Assembly: GCA_002452295.1 (NCBI GenBank)
Contig: DKEX01000096.1
Location: 10,992-74,991 of the forward strand
Origin: Firmicutes bacterium UBA6811
GTDB taxonomy: Bacteria; Bacillota; SHA-98; UBA4971
Direction of reading: 5' to 3'
DNA length: 64,000 bases
Shown here: positions 7,231 through 15,511 of the stretch, piece by piece
Numbering within the stretch: the stretch's first letter is position 1
Layout: each line of letters opens with the position of its first letter
Position numbers and translations under genes: made by a program
The notes under the pieces: generated by a model
Databases searched by the model: none
Told to the model about the DNA's origin: nothing
What the model saw: the letters and a program-made list of their open reading frames with translations, nothing else

Positions 7231-8955
7231 ATGGAACGGAAGATGGGCGTCGCGGAGGGATATGGATTGCCGACCAAAACGATGCATGCTGACCTGGCAA
7301 TCATCGGAGCGGGGGTGGTAGGCGCTGCCGTCGCGAGGGAGCTTGCGCGATACGACTTGAGGGTGGTGCTCCTCGAGCGCGAGGTGGAGGCGGCGTTCGG
7401 TACCAGCAAGGCCAATAGCGGAGTCGTGCACGCGGGCTTCCACTCGACCCCCGGGACCCTGAAAGCATCGCTTTGCGTCGAGGGCAACGCCATGTTCGAC
7501 GATATCGCAGAGGAGCTCGCGGTGCCCTTCAGGCGCAACGGGTTGCTCATGGTGGCGATGTCCGCCGACGAGGTCGGCGTGCTCCGCGAGCACTTCGAGC
7601 AGGGGTGGCGTAACCGGGTGCCCGGGCTTCGCCTTCTCGACGCGGATGAGGCCCGCAGGTTGGAGCCGGGGCTTGCGCCGGAGGTTGTGGCGGCGTTGTA
7701 TGCCCCGACGGGCGGGGTTGTATGCCCGTACCAGCTCACGTTCGCCCTGGTCGAAAACGCCGTCGCCAACGGCGTCGCCTTCATGGCCGGCTCGCCGGTC
7801 ACTTCGATTCACCTCCGGGACGGCCGAATCGCAGCGGTCGAGACGCCGGATACAATCATAGAGGCCGCCTGGGTGGTGAATGCCGCGGGGCTCTTCGCGG
7901 ACCGGATCGCGGCTATGGCAGGGGACGAGTCCTTCGAGATCCGCCCGAGGAAGGGCGAGGAGTACCTGCTGGACAGGCGCGTCGGCGGCCTCGTCCGGTC
8001 CACGATATTCCCGGTGCCGACCGCCGTGTCCAAGGGTATCCTCGTGATCCCGACGGTGGACGGGAACATCATGGTCGGTCCCACCGCGGAGGATACCCAC
8101 GACCGCCTGGACTTCGCCACGACACGGGCGGGATTCGAGGCGGTCTTCGCGGCGGCGCGGCGCATGGTGCCGTCTGTGTCGCCCCGTGACATCATAGCGT
8201 CCTTCGCCGGCCTGCGCGCTGCGTCCTCCGAGGACGACTTCATCATAAGGCCATCGCGGGTGGTGAGGGGCCTTGTCCACGCCGCCGGGATAGAATCCCC
8301 CGGCCTGACCGCGGCGCCCGCCATCGCACGGATGGTCGTGGAGATCTTGCGCGAGGAAGGCCTCGTCGAGATGCGGGCCCGGCGCGCGTTCAACCCTGTT
8401 CGCCAAGCTCCCGTCAGGTTTGCGCATCTTTCCAGGGCGGAGCAGGCCAGCCTCATCGAGATGGACCCCGCATTCGGGCGGATCGTGTGCAGGTGCGAGA
8501 CGGTGACGGAGGCCGAGGTGGTGGACGCCATCCGGAGGGGCGCGAGGACCGTGGACGGCGTCAAGCTCAGGACGCGCGCCGGCATGGGCAGGTGCCAGGG
8601 CGGCTTCTGCATGCCGAGGGTCATGAAGATCATCTCCCGCGAGCTGGGTATCCCTGTTGAGCAGGTTACAAAGAGAGGCGGGGGTTCGGTGATCTCGCCG
8701 TACCCGGCCAAGGCTCTGCTGAGTGAGAGCGGGTGGGAGGCAGAGGCGGAGTCTGGACCTGGGCCGAAGTCTGAACCCGGGGCAGATCCTCGGGCCGGGG
8801 ACGTTGTCGGGGCTGAACGCGCGACGCCACACCGCGAGGGTCCCAGGGTTGAGGGCGTGGTCGCGCGCGGGGCCGCAGTCCGGGCTGAGGGTGACGTCGG
8901 AGTTAGGGGCGACGTCGGGGCCGGGTTCGGGGCGCGGTCCGCGTCGGGGAGGTAG
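7231..8955 (+). CDS. glpA: FAD-dependent glycerol-3-phosphate dehydrogenase (GlpA-like), DAO + BFD [2Fe-2S] domains
   Basis: Oxidises glycerol-3-phosphate to dihydroxyacetone phosphate. The DAO-type FAD domain begins A-I-I-G-A-G-V-V-G-A-A-V-A-R-E-L; later segments include S-G-V-V-H-A-G-F-H, G-G-V-V-C-P-Y and S-F-A-G-L-R-A. After about residue 410 comes a BFD-like [2Fe-2S] domain with Cys in I-V-C-R-C-E and G-R-C-Q-G-G-F-C. The last ~90 residues are a low-complexity Gly/Ala/Glu/Arg tail built from six-base-like repeats and have no family equivalent. ATG 7231 (GGAGG 13 nt upstream) is chosen; ATG 7243 and 7282 are alternatives. It forms a unit with the FAD oxidoreductase and DUF1667 gene downstream, an arrangement I recall from Thermotoga. 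Confidence 0.85.
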   Translation: MERKMGVAEGYGLPTKTMHADLAIIGAGVVGAAVARELARYDLRVVLLEREVEAAFGTSKANSGVVHAGFHSTPGTLKASLCVEGNAMFDDIAEELAVPFRRNGLLMVAMSADEVGVLREHFEQGWRNRVPGLRLLDADEARRLEPGLAPEVVAALYAPTGGVVCPYQLTFALVENAVANGVAFMAGSPVTSIHLRDGRIAAVETPDTIIEAAWVVNAAGLFADRIAAMAGDESFEIRPRKGEEYLLDRRVGGLVRSTIFPVPTAVSKGILVIPTVDGNIMVGPTAEDTHDRLDFATTRAGFEAVFAAARRMVPSVSPRDIIASFAGLRAASSEDDFIIRPSRVVRGLVHAAGIESPGLTAAPAIARMVVEILREEGLVEMRARRAFNPVRQAPVRFAHLSRAEQASLIEMDPAFGRIVCRCETVTEAEVVDAIRRGARTVDGVKLRTRAGMGRCQGGFCMPRVMKIISRELGIPVEQVTKRGGGSVISPYPAKALLSESGWEAEAESGPGPKSEPGADPRAGDVVGAERATPHREGPRVEGVVARGAAVRAEGDVGVRGDVGAGFGARSASGR

Positions 8956-8981
8956 GGCCGTTGGAGGCAGCAGGAAAACGC

Positions 8982-10454
8982 ATGAATGTCGACGTGGCGG
9001 TGATCGGTGGGGGTCCGGCAGGCCTTGCAGCGGCTGTGGCCGCGAGGCAGGCCGGGGCGGGGCGGGTGCTCATCATTGAGCGCGACGTGCGCCCGGGCGG
9101 CGTACTCCCGCAATGCATACACACGGGGTTCGGGGTGAAGTGGTTCGGCGAGGAACTCACGGGTCCCGAGTACGCCGGACGGTTCGTCAAGCAGGCGGCG
9201 GACGCAGGCGCCGAGTCCATGCTCGAGACGATGGTCCTCGAGATCACGCGGGACCTTCGGGTGGTGGCGGTGTCGCCCCGCGACGGACTGGTCATGGTCG
9301 AGTGCGGCGCCATCGTGCTCGCCATGGGATGCCGGGAGCGTCCCCGCGGGGCGCTCGCCATCCCAGGCACGAGGCCGGCGGGGATCTTCACGGCCGGCAC
9401 GGCCCAGCGACTCGTGAACATCGAGGGTGTCGTGCCGGGGCGGCGGGCGGTCATCCTGGGGTCTGGCGACGTGGGCCTCATCATGGCGCGGCGGCTCACC
9501 CTTGAAGGGGTGAAGGTTGAGGCGGTTGTGGAGATCATGAGCTACGCGGGTGGCCTTGCCCGGAACATACAGCAGTGCCTCCGCGACTTCGACATCCCGC
9601 TCTACCTCGGGCACACCATCTCCAGGATCCACGGGCGCGACAGGCTGGAGGGAGTGAGCGTGGCCCCTGTTGATGATGCGCGGGTGCCTATCGCTGAGAA
9701 GGAGTGGTTCATCCCGTGCGATACGCTGCTCCTGTCGGTCGGGCTCATTCCCGAAAACGAGCTTTCGGCGGCGTGTGGCATCGAGCTGGACCCTGCCACC
9801 GGGGGCCCCATCGTCACTGACGAGATGGAGACGAGCGTGCCTGGCATCTTCGCCTGCGGCAACGTGGTGCATGTGCACGACCTCGTTGATCACGTCACGG
9901 AGGACGGTATGGTGGCGGGCGAAGCGGCAGCCGCAGCGGCCGCGTCAGCAGCAGCTACTGCAGGTGCCACCGCAGTCACCACAGCTGCCGCCGGTGCGAT
10001 GGCCGGGGCCGAAGGCGGAGCTAGAGCCAAGGGCGGGGCCGGGGCCGGGACTAGGACCACAACTATGACCGGGACCGGGGCCGGAGCCAGGCCGGCGCAC
10101 TACTCAGGGAGAGCGGGCGTGCCGGCAGGAGAGGGCAACGGTGATGGGACCTCTCGCATATCCGGCACCCGCACCCTGGGGGAGATTCGCCCGGGGTCCA
10201 ACGTGAGATACGTGGTCCCTCAGCGCTTCGTGCAGGGCGGCGAGCGCGGCGGGGGCGGCAGGACACTCACCATATCCCTAAGGCCCAGCGAGCCTGCGGA
10301 GAACGTGGTGGTGGAGGTGTCGGCTGCCGGGAAGGTGCTGCGGCGCCAGAGGAAGGAGAGGGTCCGACCTGGCGAGATGCTGCAGGTGAGCGTCGACAGG
10401 CGGACGCTTCCATCCGGTGACGGCGTGGTCACGGTGTCCATAGTGAGTCGGTAG
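8982..10454 (+). CDS. FAD/NAD-dependent oxidoreductase, partner of GlpA-like dehydrogenase
   Basis: Pyridine nucleotide-disulfide-type flavoprotein. FAD motif V-A-V-I-G-G-G-P-A-G-L-A-A-A near residue 5; R-P-G-G-V-L-P-Q-C-I-H-T-G-F-G; the NAD motif V-I-L-G-S-G-D-V-G-L-I-M; and the late T-S-V-P-G-I-F-A-C-G-N-V segment. It likely passes electrons from the GlpA-like protein. Between the FAD domain and a C-terminal beta-rich domain (L-T-I-S-L-R-P-S...) is an insert of about 90 residues of Ala, Gly, Thr and Arg encoded by a clear six-base array. ATG 8982 is preferred over TTG 8961. Starts 26 nt after glpA. Confidence 0.82.
   Translation: MNVDVAVIGGGPAGLAAAVAARQAGAGRVLIIERDVRPGGVLPQCIHTGFGVKWFGEELTGPEYAGRFVKQAADAGAESMLETMVLEITRDLRVVAVSPRDGLVMVECGAIVLAMGCRERPRGALAIPGTRPAGIFTAGTAQRLVNIEGVVPGRRAVILGSGDVGLIMARRLTLEGVKVEAVVEIMSYAGGLARNIQQCLRDFDIPLYLGHTISRIHGRDRLEGVSVAPVDDARVPIAEKEWFIPCDTLLLSVGLIPENELSAACGIELDPATGGPIVTDEMETSVPGIFACGNVVHVHDLVDHVTEDGMVAGEAAAAAAASAAATAGATAVTTAAAGAMAGAEGGARAKGGAGAGTRTTTMTGTGAGARPAHYSGRAGVPAGEGNGDGTSRISGTRTLGEIRPGSNVRYVVPQRFVQGGERGGGGRTLTISLRPSEPAENVVVEVSAAGKVLRRQRKERVRPGEMLQVSVDRRTLPSGDGVVTVSIVSR
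10009..10098 (+). repeat. GGGRCC-type hexanucleotide array inside a coding region
   Basis: Fifteen or so successive six-base units keep phase: GGGGCC, GAAGGC, GGAGCT, AGAGCC, AAGGGC, GGGGCC, GGGGCC, GGGACT, AGGACC, ACAACT, ATGACC, GGGACC, GGGGCC, GGAGCC. They encode an Ala/Thr/Gly/Arg dipeptide-like linker in the FAD oxidoreductase. Confidence 0.75.
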
Positions 10455-10512
10455 TATGCTCCGGAGCGCGTCACCACACTGGCGTAAACTGAGACGGAGG
10501 GTGTGATGCTGG

Positions 10513-10872
10513 GTGACCAAGGGCGCTGGTGAGTTCACGGTAACATGCGTTGCGTGCCCTGTGGGGTGTGAGGTCACGGTTTCAGGCGGCGACGAGGTAA
10601 GGGGCAACAGGTGCGACCGCGGGCGCGAATATGCGCTTCTCGAACACCGCGACCCAAGACGCATTCTGACGTCCACTGTGCGGACAACGTGTCCTGATCT
10701 TCCGCTCCTTCCTGTGAGGACTGACCGCCCAATCCCGAAGCGCTTGCTTTTTGAGGCCGCAAAGCTCCTGGCTACCGAGTGTATCAGCCCGCCCGTGAAA
10801 GCCGGCGATGTGGTGGTCCGCGACATCCTCGGGACCGGCGCCTCTGCGGTGGCCACCGACGACCTCTTTTGA
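10513..10872 (+). CDS. DUF1667 cysteine-containing protein
   Basis: 119 aa. N-terminal C-V-A-C-P-V-G-C-E-V and a later N-R-C-D-R-G-R-E-Y-A supply four Cys, as expected for the DUF1667 family, possibly an iron-sulfur or zinc site. Family members usually follow a GlpA-type dehydrogenase and an FAD oxidoreductase, as here, which suggests a three-subunit glycerol-3-phosphate dehydrogenase; that complex is inferred. GTG start; GGAGGG lies about 12 nt upstream. Confidence 0.85.
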   Translation: MTKGAGEFTVTCVACPVGCEVTVSGGDEVRGNRCDRGREYALLEHRDPRRILTSTVRTTCPDLPLLPVRTDRPIPKRLLFEAAKLLATECISPPVKAGDVVVRDILGTGASAVATDDLF

Positions 10873-10907
10873 TTGGACTCCCCTCTGCCGGGTGGTTCAA
10901 TGACGAC

Positions 10908-10925
10908 ATTGACCACCTGGTCAAT
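10908..10925. promoter_or_regulatory. 18-bp palindrome overlapping the -35 box (candidate operator)
   Basis: ATTGACCACCTGGTCAAT is a perfect inverted repeat (8-bp arms, 2-nt centre). It contains the -35 TTGACC of the ABC operon promoter. A further GGTGGTTCAAT at 10891-10901 is nearly the inverted copy of one arm plus centre. The position is right for a repressor. Confidence 0.65.
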
Positions 10926-10937
10926 ATATGCTACAAT
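10909..10937 (+). promoter_or_regulatory. Sigma-A promoter of the ABC-2 operon
   Basis: TTGACC (10909-10914), 17-nt spacer, TACAAT (10932-10937). It lies about 35 nt before the ATPase start. Confidence 0.75.
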
Positions 10938-10971
10938 GCCCGTGAGACCTGTGAGAGGGGTGTGAGGCAGC

Positions 10972-11853
10972 GTGTACGCCGTGGAAACGAAGAACCTGAC
11001 CAAGTACTACGGCAAGTCCCGGGGGATCGTCGATGTAAACCTCCGTCTCGCCGAAGGCGAGATATTCGGGTTCATCGGCCCTAACGGCGCCGGCAAAACG
11101 ACGACGATCCGCCTTCTCCTGAACTTCATCTTTCCGACGAGCGGAAGCGCCAGCATATTCGGCCTTGACTGCGTCGAGAAGAGCACGGAGATCAAGAGAC
11201 AGGTCGGTTACCTGCCGGGCGAAGTCAACTACTACGGAGACATGCGCGTGAGAGACCTTCTTGAATACTCGGGGCGATTCTACGCCAGGGATTGCTCCAT
11301 AAGGGGCAGGGAGCTTGCCGCTGCGTTCGATCTGAACCTGGACGCCCGCATCGAGGACCTGTCGCAGGGTAACAAGAAAAAGGTCGGCATCGTGCAGGCG
11401 CTCCTGCATTCGCCGAGGCTCCTCATCCTCGACGAGCCCACCAGCGGCCTGGACCCGCTGATCCAGAGACGCTTTTTCGATGTGCTGCTGGAGGAGAACA
11501 GGAAGGGCGTGACGATATTCTTCTCGTCCCACGTGCTCAACGAGGTGCAGAGGCTCTGCCATAGAGTGGGGATCATCAAAGAGGGGCGCATCCTGAGGGT
11601 GGACGACATCGAGACCATCAGGGCTCAGCAGTTCAAGAAGGTCAGCGTGACCTTCAAAGCCCCGTCCCAGGAGTTCGCCGTCGGTCTCAAGGGAGTTCGC
11701 GATCTTGTCAGGGAGAACGGAACATATCGCTTCCTCTTCGGCGGCGACATGGACCCGCTCGTCAAAGAGCTAGCAAAGAGAAATGTCGAGAACCTCTGGA
11801 TCGAGGAGCCGACGCTGGAAGAAGTCTTCATGCATTACTATGAGAAGGAGTGA
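10972..11853 (+). CDS. ABC transporter ATP-binding protein
   Basis: 293 aa ATPase of the ABC-2/CcmA type. Walker A is G-P-N-G-A-G-K-T-T-T (about residues 37-46), signature L-S-Q-G-N-K-K-K, Walker B L-L-I-L-D-E-P-T-S-G-L-D-P, then the switch His in S-S-H-V-L-N-E-V. The C-terminal ~75 residues are the accessory domain typical of exporters. GTG start. The next gene encodes the membrane partner 5 nt downstream. Substrate unknown; the TetR gene 1.3 kb on may be its regulator. Confidence 0.93.
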   Translation: MYAVETKNLTKYYGKSRGIVDVNLRLAEGEIFGFIGPNGAGKTTTIRLLLNFIFPTSGSASIFGLDCVEKSTEIKRQVGYLPGEVNYYGDMRVRDLLEYSGRFYARDCSIRGRELAAAFDLNLDARIEDLSQGNKKKVGIVQALLHSPRLLILDEPTSGLDPLIQRRFFDVLLEENRKGVTIFFSSHVLNEVQRLCHRVGIIKEGRILRVDDIETIRAQQFKKVSVTFKAPSQEFAVGLKGVRDLVRENGTYRFLFGGDMDPLVKELAKRNVENLWIEEPTLEEVFMHYYEKE

Positions 11854-11858
11854 GACCG

Positions 11859-12656
11859 ATGAACGTGCTGCGCCGCGATCTTGTCCGAAACAGGCGGACA
11901 TTCCTCATCTGGACTGCATCCATCGCGCTTCTCTCCGTCTGGCTGGTTTCCATGTATTCTTCGGTGGCAGGGCCAGGAACGAACATCCAGCAGTACGCGG
12001 AGCAGTTCCCGGAGTCCTTCAAGAAGGCGTTCGGCCTGGACCGGCTGAGCCTGAACGACATCCTTGGCTATTTCGGCACCGAGGTCCACATCATGATAAT
12101 CCTCTTCGGCAGCATATTCGCCGTTCTTCTGAGCTCGAGCCTCCTGTCGAGGGAGGAGAACGAGAAGACGATAGAATTCCTGCTCGCCAGGCCCGTGAGC
12201 AGGCGGCAGGTGGTGACGGAGAAGCTCTGGGCGTATACAGCTTACGTGCTGCTCTTCAGCGTAGTCGTGTGGACCGCCTCGTACACCGCGATCCTCATGT
12301 CCTACGAGGGAGAATTCGACGCTGCCAGGTTCTGGGCCCTGGCGCTCATGACGACTCTCGTGCTCCTGACCTTCGCCAACCTTGGGTTCCTCGGGTCTGT
12401 GTTCATCACGAGGAACCGCACGGTGTTCTCGGGGGCGCTCGGGCTCGTGCTGGTCGCGTACGCCCTGCAGGTAGCGGCGGATACCAGCGACAAGCTGGGG
12501 TTCTTGAAGTATGTGACGCCCATGAAATGGGCCGGCGCGGCAGATGTGCTGACGAGCGGCATCAGCGGGACTTACCTCGTGATCATGCTGGCGGTGAACG
12601 CCGCCGCGCTCGTCGCGATGTGCGTCATCTATAGCCGGAAGGACATCCTGGTCTGA
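11859..12656 (+). CDS. ABC-2 type transporter permease
   Basis: 265 aa with six hydrophobic segments and the E-N-E-K-T-I-E-F-L-L-A-R-P-V-S-R motif of ABC-2 permeases after the second. ATG 11859 follows AAGGAG by 8 nt, which is better than GTG 11850. Partner of the preceding ATPase; probable drug or lipid exporter. Confidence 0.9.
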   Translation: MNVLRRDLVRNRRTFLIWTASIALLSVWLVSMYSSVAGPGTNIQQYAEQFPESFKKAFGLDRLSLNDILGYFGTEVHIMIILFGSIFAVLLSSSLLSREENEKTIEFLLARPVSRRQVVTEKLWAYTAYVLLFSVVVWTASYTAILMSYEGEFDAARFWALALMTTLVLLTFANLGFLGSVFITRNRTVFSGALGLVLVAYALQVAADTSDKLGFLKYVTPMKWAGAADVLTSGISGTYLVIMLAVNAAALVAMCVIYSRKDILV

Positions 12657-13208
12657 GTGTGAGTTCACAGATCCATGGCGGTGTGGAAGGAGCTTCCAGG
12701 TTGCCGGTGTCGCACTCGGGGACGGCGCCCCAGGCGAGGCGTCTTGATGGAATAGGGTCGGGAGCGTTTTGCACCCTCACTCAGTGCTACCCCGAGAATA
12801 GCCGGCGGTTGCCATTTTCATCCTGCGATGGTGGCGGCCGTAGGCCGGCATGGAGGCCTACTTTGTCAGATACGGAATGCCATCCGGTTTGGCGGGTCTG
12901 GCGGCCTTGTCTGGTAGGGCGACTCTCGGCCCCGGTGGCCATTGACCGTCCAGTCCCCGGAGGACCCGTGATGTGCGGAACGGGTAAGGCGGAAAGAGTG
13001 ACGCACGTCATCCTTCCCCTTGCATGCGTGACACAGGGAACGGGCGGGACCCGGACCCGTGATGTACATCACTGGATGGCTCTCAAAGATGACGTAGGGA
13101 ACGGTTGATGAGGGACCCGTGACGTACGTCACCCGTCAGCTCAAGTGACGGCACTGCCAAGAGCTCGATATGTGACAGAGGAGTATCAGGGGGTTAGGGG
13201 GTGATCAT
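12657..13208. other. Intergenic region, ABC-2 permease to tetR
   Basis: 552 nt without a convincing gene. The first part holds only a small hairpin (TGGAAG-GAG-CTTCCA, 12684-12698). The second part holds the palindrome array. No good sigma-A promoter was recognised. Confidence 0.5.
12965..13132. promoter_or_regulatory. Array of GTGAYGTACRTCAC palindromes (candidate operators)
   Basis: Two perfect 14-bp palindromes, GTGATGTACATCAC (13059-13072) and GTGACGTACGTCAC (13119-13132), are spaced exactly 60 bp apart. An imperfect copy, GTGACGCACGTCAT, is at 12998-13011 and a half site GTGATGT at 12969. The two perfect copies are each preceded by GGGAACGG and GACCC, so a larger unit is duplicated. All lie 75-240 nt before the tetR gene, as expected for autoregulatory operators. 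Confidence 0.7.
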
Positions 13209-13856
13209 CTGAAGCAAAAGCCTGATAAGTCCCGCGAGGACCGGAAGCGAAAGGTGCTCGAGGCAGCGATCAAGGAATTCGCCGAAAGGGGCTATGCCGC
13301 CGCTTCGACCAACGCCATCGCGAAGGACGCGGGCGTCGCAAAGGGGCTCGTCTTCCACCATTTCGGAAGCAAGAAGGACCTGTATCTCGCTGTCCTGGAC
13401 CACTGTCTCGAGACGCAGACGGACTATTTCATGGCACGGGTGAAGCGTCCCTATCCGTCCGACATCATCGACCGCGTCGTCGAGTGGGGCGCCGTCAAAC
13501 TGGAGATGGTGTACCGGTTCCCTCTCATGCATCGTCTCCTCATCACCGCCTTTCTGGACATGCCGGCTGAAGTCAAGCCCGAGGTGGACAGGCGGATCCA
13601 TGCCATCACGGAGAGAAGCTGGAAGCTGTTTTGGGACGGCATCGACCTTTCCCGCCTAAGAGAAGACACTGACAGGCGCAAGGCCGTTGAGCTGCTCATG
13701 GTTGCCATGGACGGCCTGCAACAAAAGTACGTGGAGCAGTACAGGCAGAACCCCGGGGACCTCATCGCCCGCGCACACGAAGTGTACCAGGAAGTCAGGG
13801 AGTACATGGAGATCCTGCGATACGGTCTGTACAAGAGGCCCGATCAGGGCATCTAG
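13209..13856 (+). CDS. TetR/AcrR family transcriptional regulator
   Basis: 215 aa from the proposed CTG start. N-terminal HTH: V-L-E-A-A-I-K-E-F-A-E-R-G-Y, then T-N-A-I-A-K-D-A-G-V-A-K-G-L-V-F-H-H-F-G-S-K-K-D-L-Y, a classical TetR helix-turn-helix. The C-terminal ligand domain is all helical; ligand unknown. There is no ATG, GTG or TTG in frame between the stop at 13173 and GTG 13254, which would cut into helix 1. A near-perfect anti-16S match, TTAGGGGGTGATCA (13194-13207), sits ideally for CTG at 13209. GTG 13254 is the fallback start. It may control itself and the ABC operon. Confidence 0.88.
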   Translation: MKQKPDKSREDRKRKVLEAAIKEFAERGYAAASTNAIAKDAGVAKGLVFHHFGSKKDLYLAVLDHCLETQTDYFMARVKRPYPSDIIDRVVEWGAVKLEMVYRFPLMHRLLITAFLDMPAEVKPEVDRRIHAITERSWKLFWDGIDLSRLREDTDRRKAVELLMVAMDGLQQKYVEQYRQNPGDLIARAHEVYQEVREYMEILRYGLYKRPDQGI

Positions 13857-14004
13857 TCCATGCGTCGGCCGGACAAGCGGACACGCTCCGTCAAGAGGGC
13901 GCAACGTAGGATCCAGAAGGAAGTCGAGGCGGCCAGGTCCGGCTTTCTAAGCACCGTCTCGATAGAACCGCACAGATAACTGCCGCATAACTGCCGCATC
14001 ACTA

Positions 14005-14033
14005 TTGACATCCCCCGCCGCGCACGGTAAGCT
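14005..14033 (+). promoter_or_regulatory. Probable sigma-A promoter
   Basis: Perfect -35 TTGACA (14005-14010), 17-nt spacer, weak -10 TAAGCT (14028-14033). It is about 30 nt before the TIGR00300 gene start. Confidence 0.5.
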
Positions 14034-14062
14034 GGTTGCAAACCATTTAGGGGGCGGCAGCG

Positions 14063-15283
14063 TTGGTCAGCGCAACGATCGAACTTTCAGGTCATATCAT
14101 TGACTCCCGGATCCTCCCCAGGGTGATGGACGCCATCATGGACCTGGGCGGGGACTTCCACATCGAGGAGATCAGGGTCGGCAGAACCAAGCTGGACACG
14201 AGCTACGCAAGGATCGAGATCAAGGCGCCGACGCCGCAGGTGCTGGACGCCATCGTCGAAGAGGTGCAGGGCCTCGGTGCGACCGTCGTCGATCAGGACG
14301 AAGTGACTCTGGAAGCGGCGGAGCAGGACGGCGTCTTCCCCGAGGGCTTCTATTCCACCACGAACCTGGATACCTTCGTGCGGGTGGCGGGGTCGTGGGT
14401 CCCCGTGCGCGACATCGAGATGGACTGCGGAATCGTGGTTGACCCCTCGTGCACGCCCCCGACCGCACGCTGCGTGCCGCTGCATCGCGTGGAAAAGGGC
14501 GACCTCCTGGTCGTCGGGTCAAGGGGTGTCAAGGTGGTCCCCCTGGAGAGGGCGAGGCACCGCGAGATATTCAGCTTCATGGGGAGCGCGGTCTCGAGCG
14601 AGAGGCCCAAGGCCCTCGTTGTCGAGGAGATCGCCAGGACCATGAAGGATGTCAGGGCGCGCGGCAAGAAGATCCTCGCAGTTGCAGGCCCTGCCGTCAT
14701 TCACACCGGGGCGGGCAAACACCTGTCCGCGCTTATCGAAACTGGGTACATAAACGTGCTTTTCGCTGGGAACGCCGTGGCGGTCCATGATGTCGAGTGG
14801 GCGCTTTACGGCACATCCCTCGGCGTGTACCTCGAGAATGGGGCGGCGGCGTCCGAGGGCCACGCGCACCACCTGCGGGCCATCAACACCATCCGCAGGC
14901 TGGGCGGGCTTCGCGCCGCGGTGGAGGCGGGGGTGCTCAGGAAGGGTGTCATGCACGCATGTATAACGCACGGCGTGGACTATGTGCTCGCCGGCTCGAT
15001 CCGCGACGATGGGCCGCTGCCCGACGTCATCACCGATACCGTGAAGGCGCAGGACGGAATGCGCCGCCGGATCAAGGATGTCGAGCTTGCTCTGATGCTG
15101 GCCACGATGCTCCACTCGATCGCCACAGGGAACCTGCTCCCGAGCCGGGTCAAGACGGTGTGCGTGGACATCAACCCCGCGACCGTGACCAAGCTCGGAG
15201 ACAGGGGGAGCCTGCAGGCCGTCGGCATCGTGAGCGACGTGGAGTGGTTCCTGAAGGAGCTTGTGGGACGCCTCGCGAGCTGA
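14063..15283 (+). CDS. TIGR00300 (LOR/SDH-type) family protein, probable ornithine cyclodeaminase
   Basis: 406 aa, typical length. An N-terminal regulatory-like domain (V-S-A-T-I-E-L-S-G-H-I-I-D-S...) precedes a catalytic part with V-A-G-P-A-V-I-H-T-G-A-G, the segment F-A-G-N-A-V-A-V-H-D-V-E-W-A-L-Y-G-T-S-L-G, and G-H-A-H-H-L-R-A-I-N. Archaeal members of this family convert ornithine to proline and ammonia, and cyanobacterial ArgZ/AgrE carry the same C-terminal domain. The activity here is inferred from family. TTG start with AGGGGG 8 nt upstream. It stands alone. Confidence 0.8.
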   Translation: MVSATIELSGHIIDSRILPRVMDAIMDLGGDFHIEEIRVGRTKLDTSYARIEIKAPTPQVLDAIVEEVQGLGATVVDQDEVTLEAAEQDGVFPEGFYSTTNLDTFVRVAGSWVPVRDIEMDCGIVVDPSCTPPTARCVPLHRVEKGDLLVVGSRGVKVVPLERARHREIFSFMGSAVSSERPKALVVEEIARTMKDVRARGKKILAVAGPAVIHTGAGKHLSALIETGYINVLFAGNAVAVHDVEWALYGTSLGVYLENGAAASEGHAHHLRAINTIRRLGGLRAAVEAGVLRKGVMHACITHGVDYVLAGSIRDDGPLPDVITDTVKAQDGMRRRIKDVELALMLATMLHSIATGNLLPSRVKTVCVDINPATVTKLGDRGSLQAVGIVSDVEWFLKELVGRLAS

Positions 15284-15511
15284 CCGCGTTTCGTCCAGGT
15301 ACCGCCCGCGCCGAGGGCGCTCGTGTCCGGCGCCTGAAACGCTGAACGTTCGTGCCCAGGCCCGTGCCAATGCCCATGCCCATCACCGGGACCGGGACTG
15401 TGCCCGCGCCTTGCGTCCGTCTCAGTGCGCGTGTGCATGGACATACACCGCGAGTCCCGCTGGCTGTGGTGGAATGATGTTCGGGCTGGCAACGTACGGT
15501 GCAACACACGG
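15284..15511. repeat. Intergenic spacer with six-base array
   Basis: Between about 15348 and 15415 the DNA reads GTGCCC, AGGCCC, GTGCCA, ATGCCC, ATGCCC, ATCACC, GGGACC, GGGACT, GTGCCC, GCGCCT in phase. No open frame here is convincing. Confidence 0.6.

Noticed and set aside
7168..9893. Long leftward open frames opposite the glpA-like and FAD oxidoreductase genes
   Set aside because: They mirror real genes in GC-rich DNA, have skewed Arg/His/Pro composition, and show no family motif. The same applies to 23388-25823 and 16.0-17.2 kb on the minus strand.
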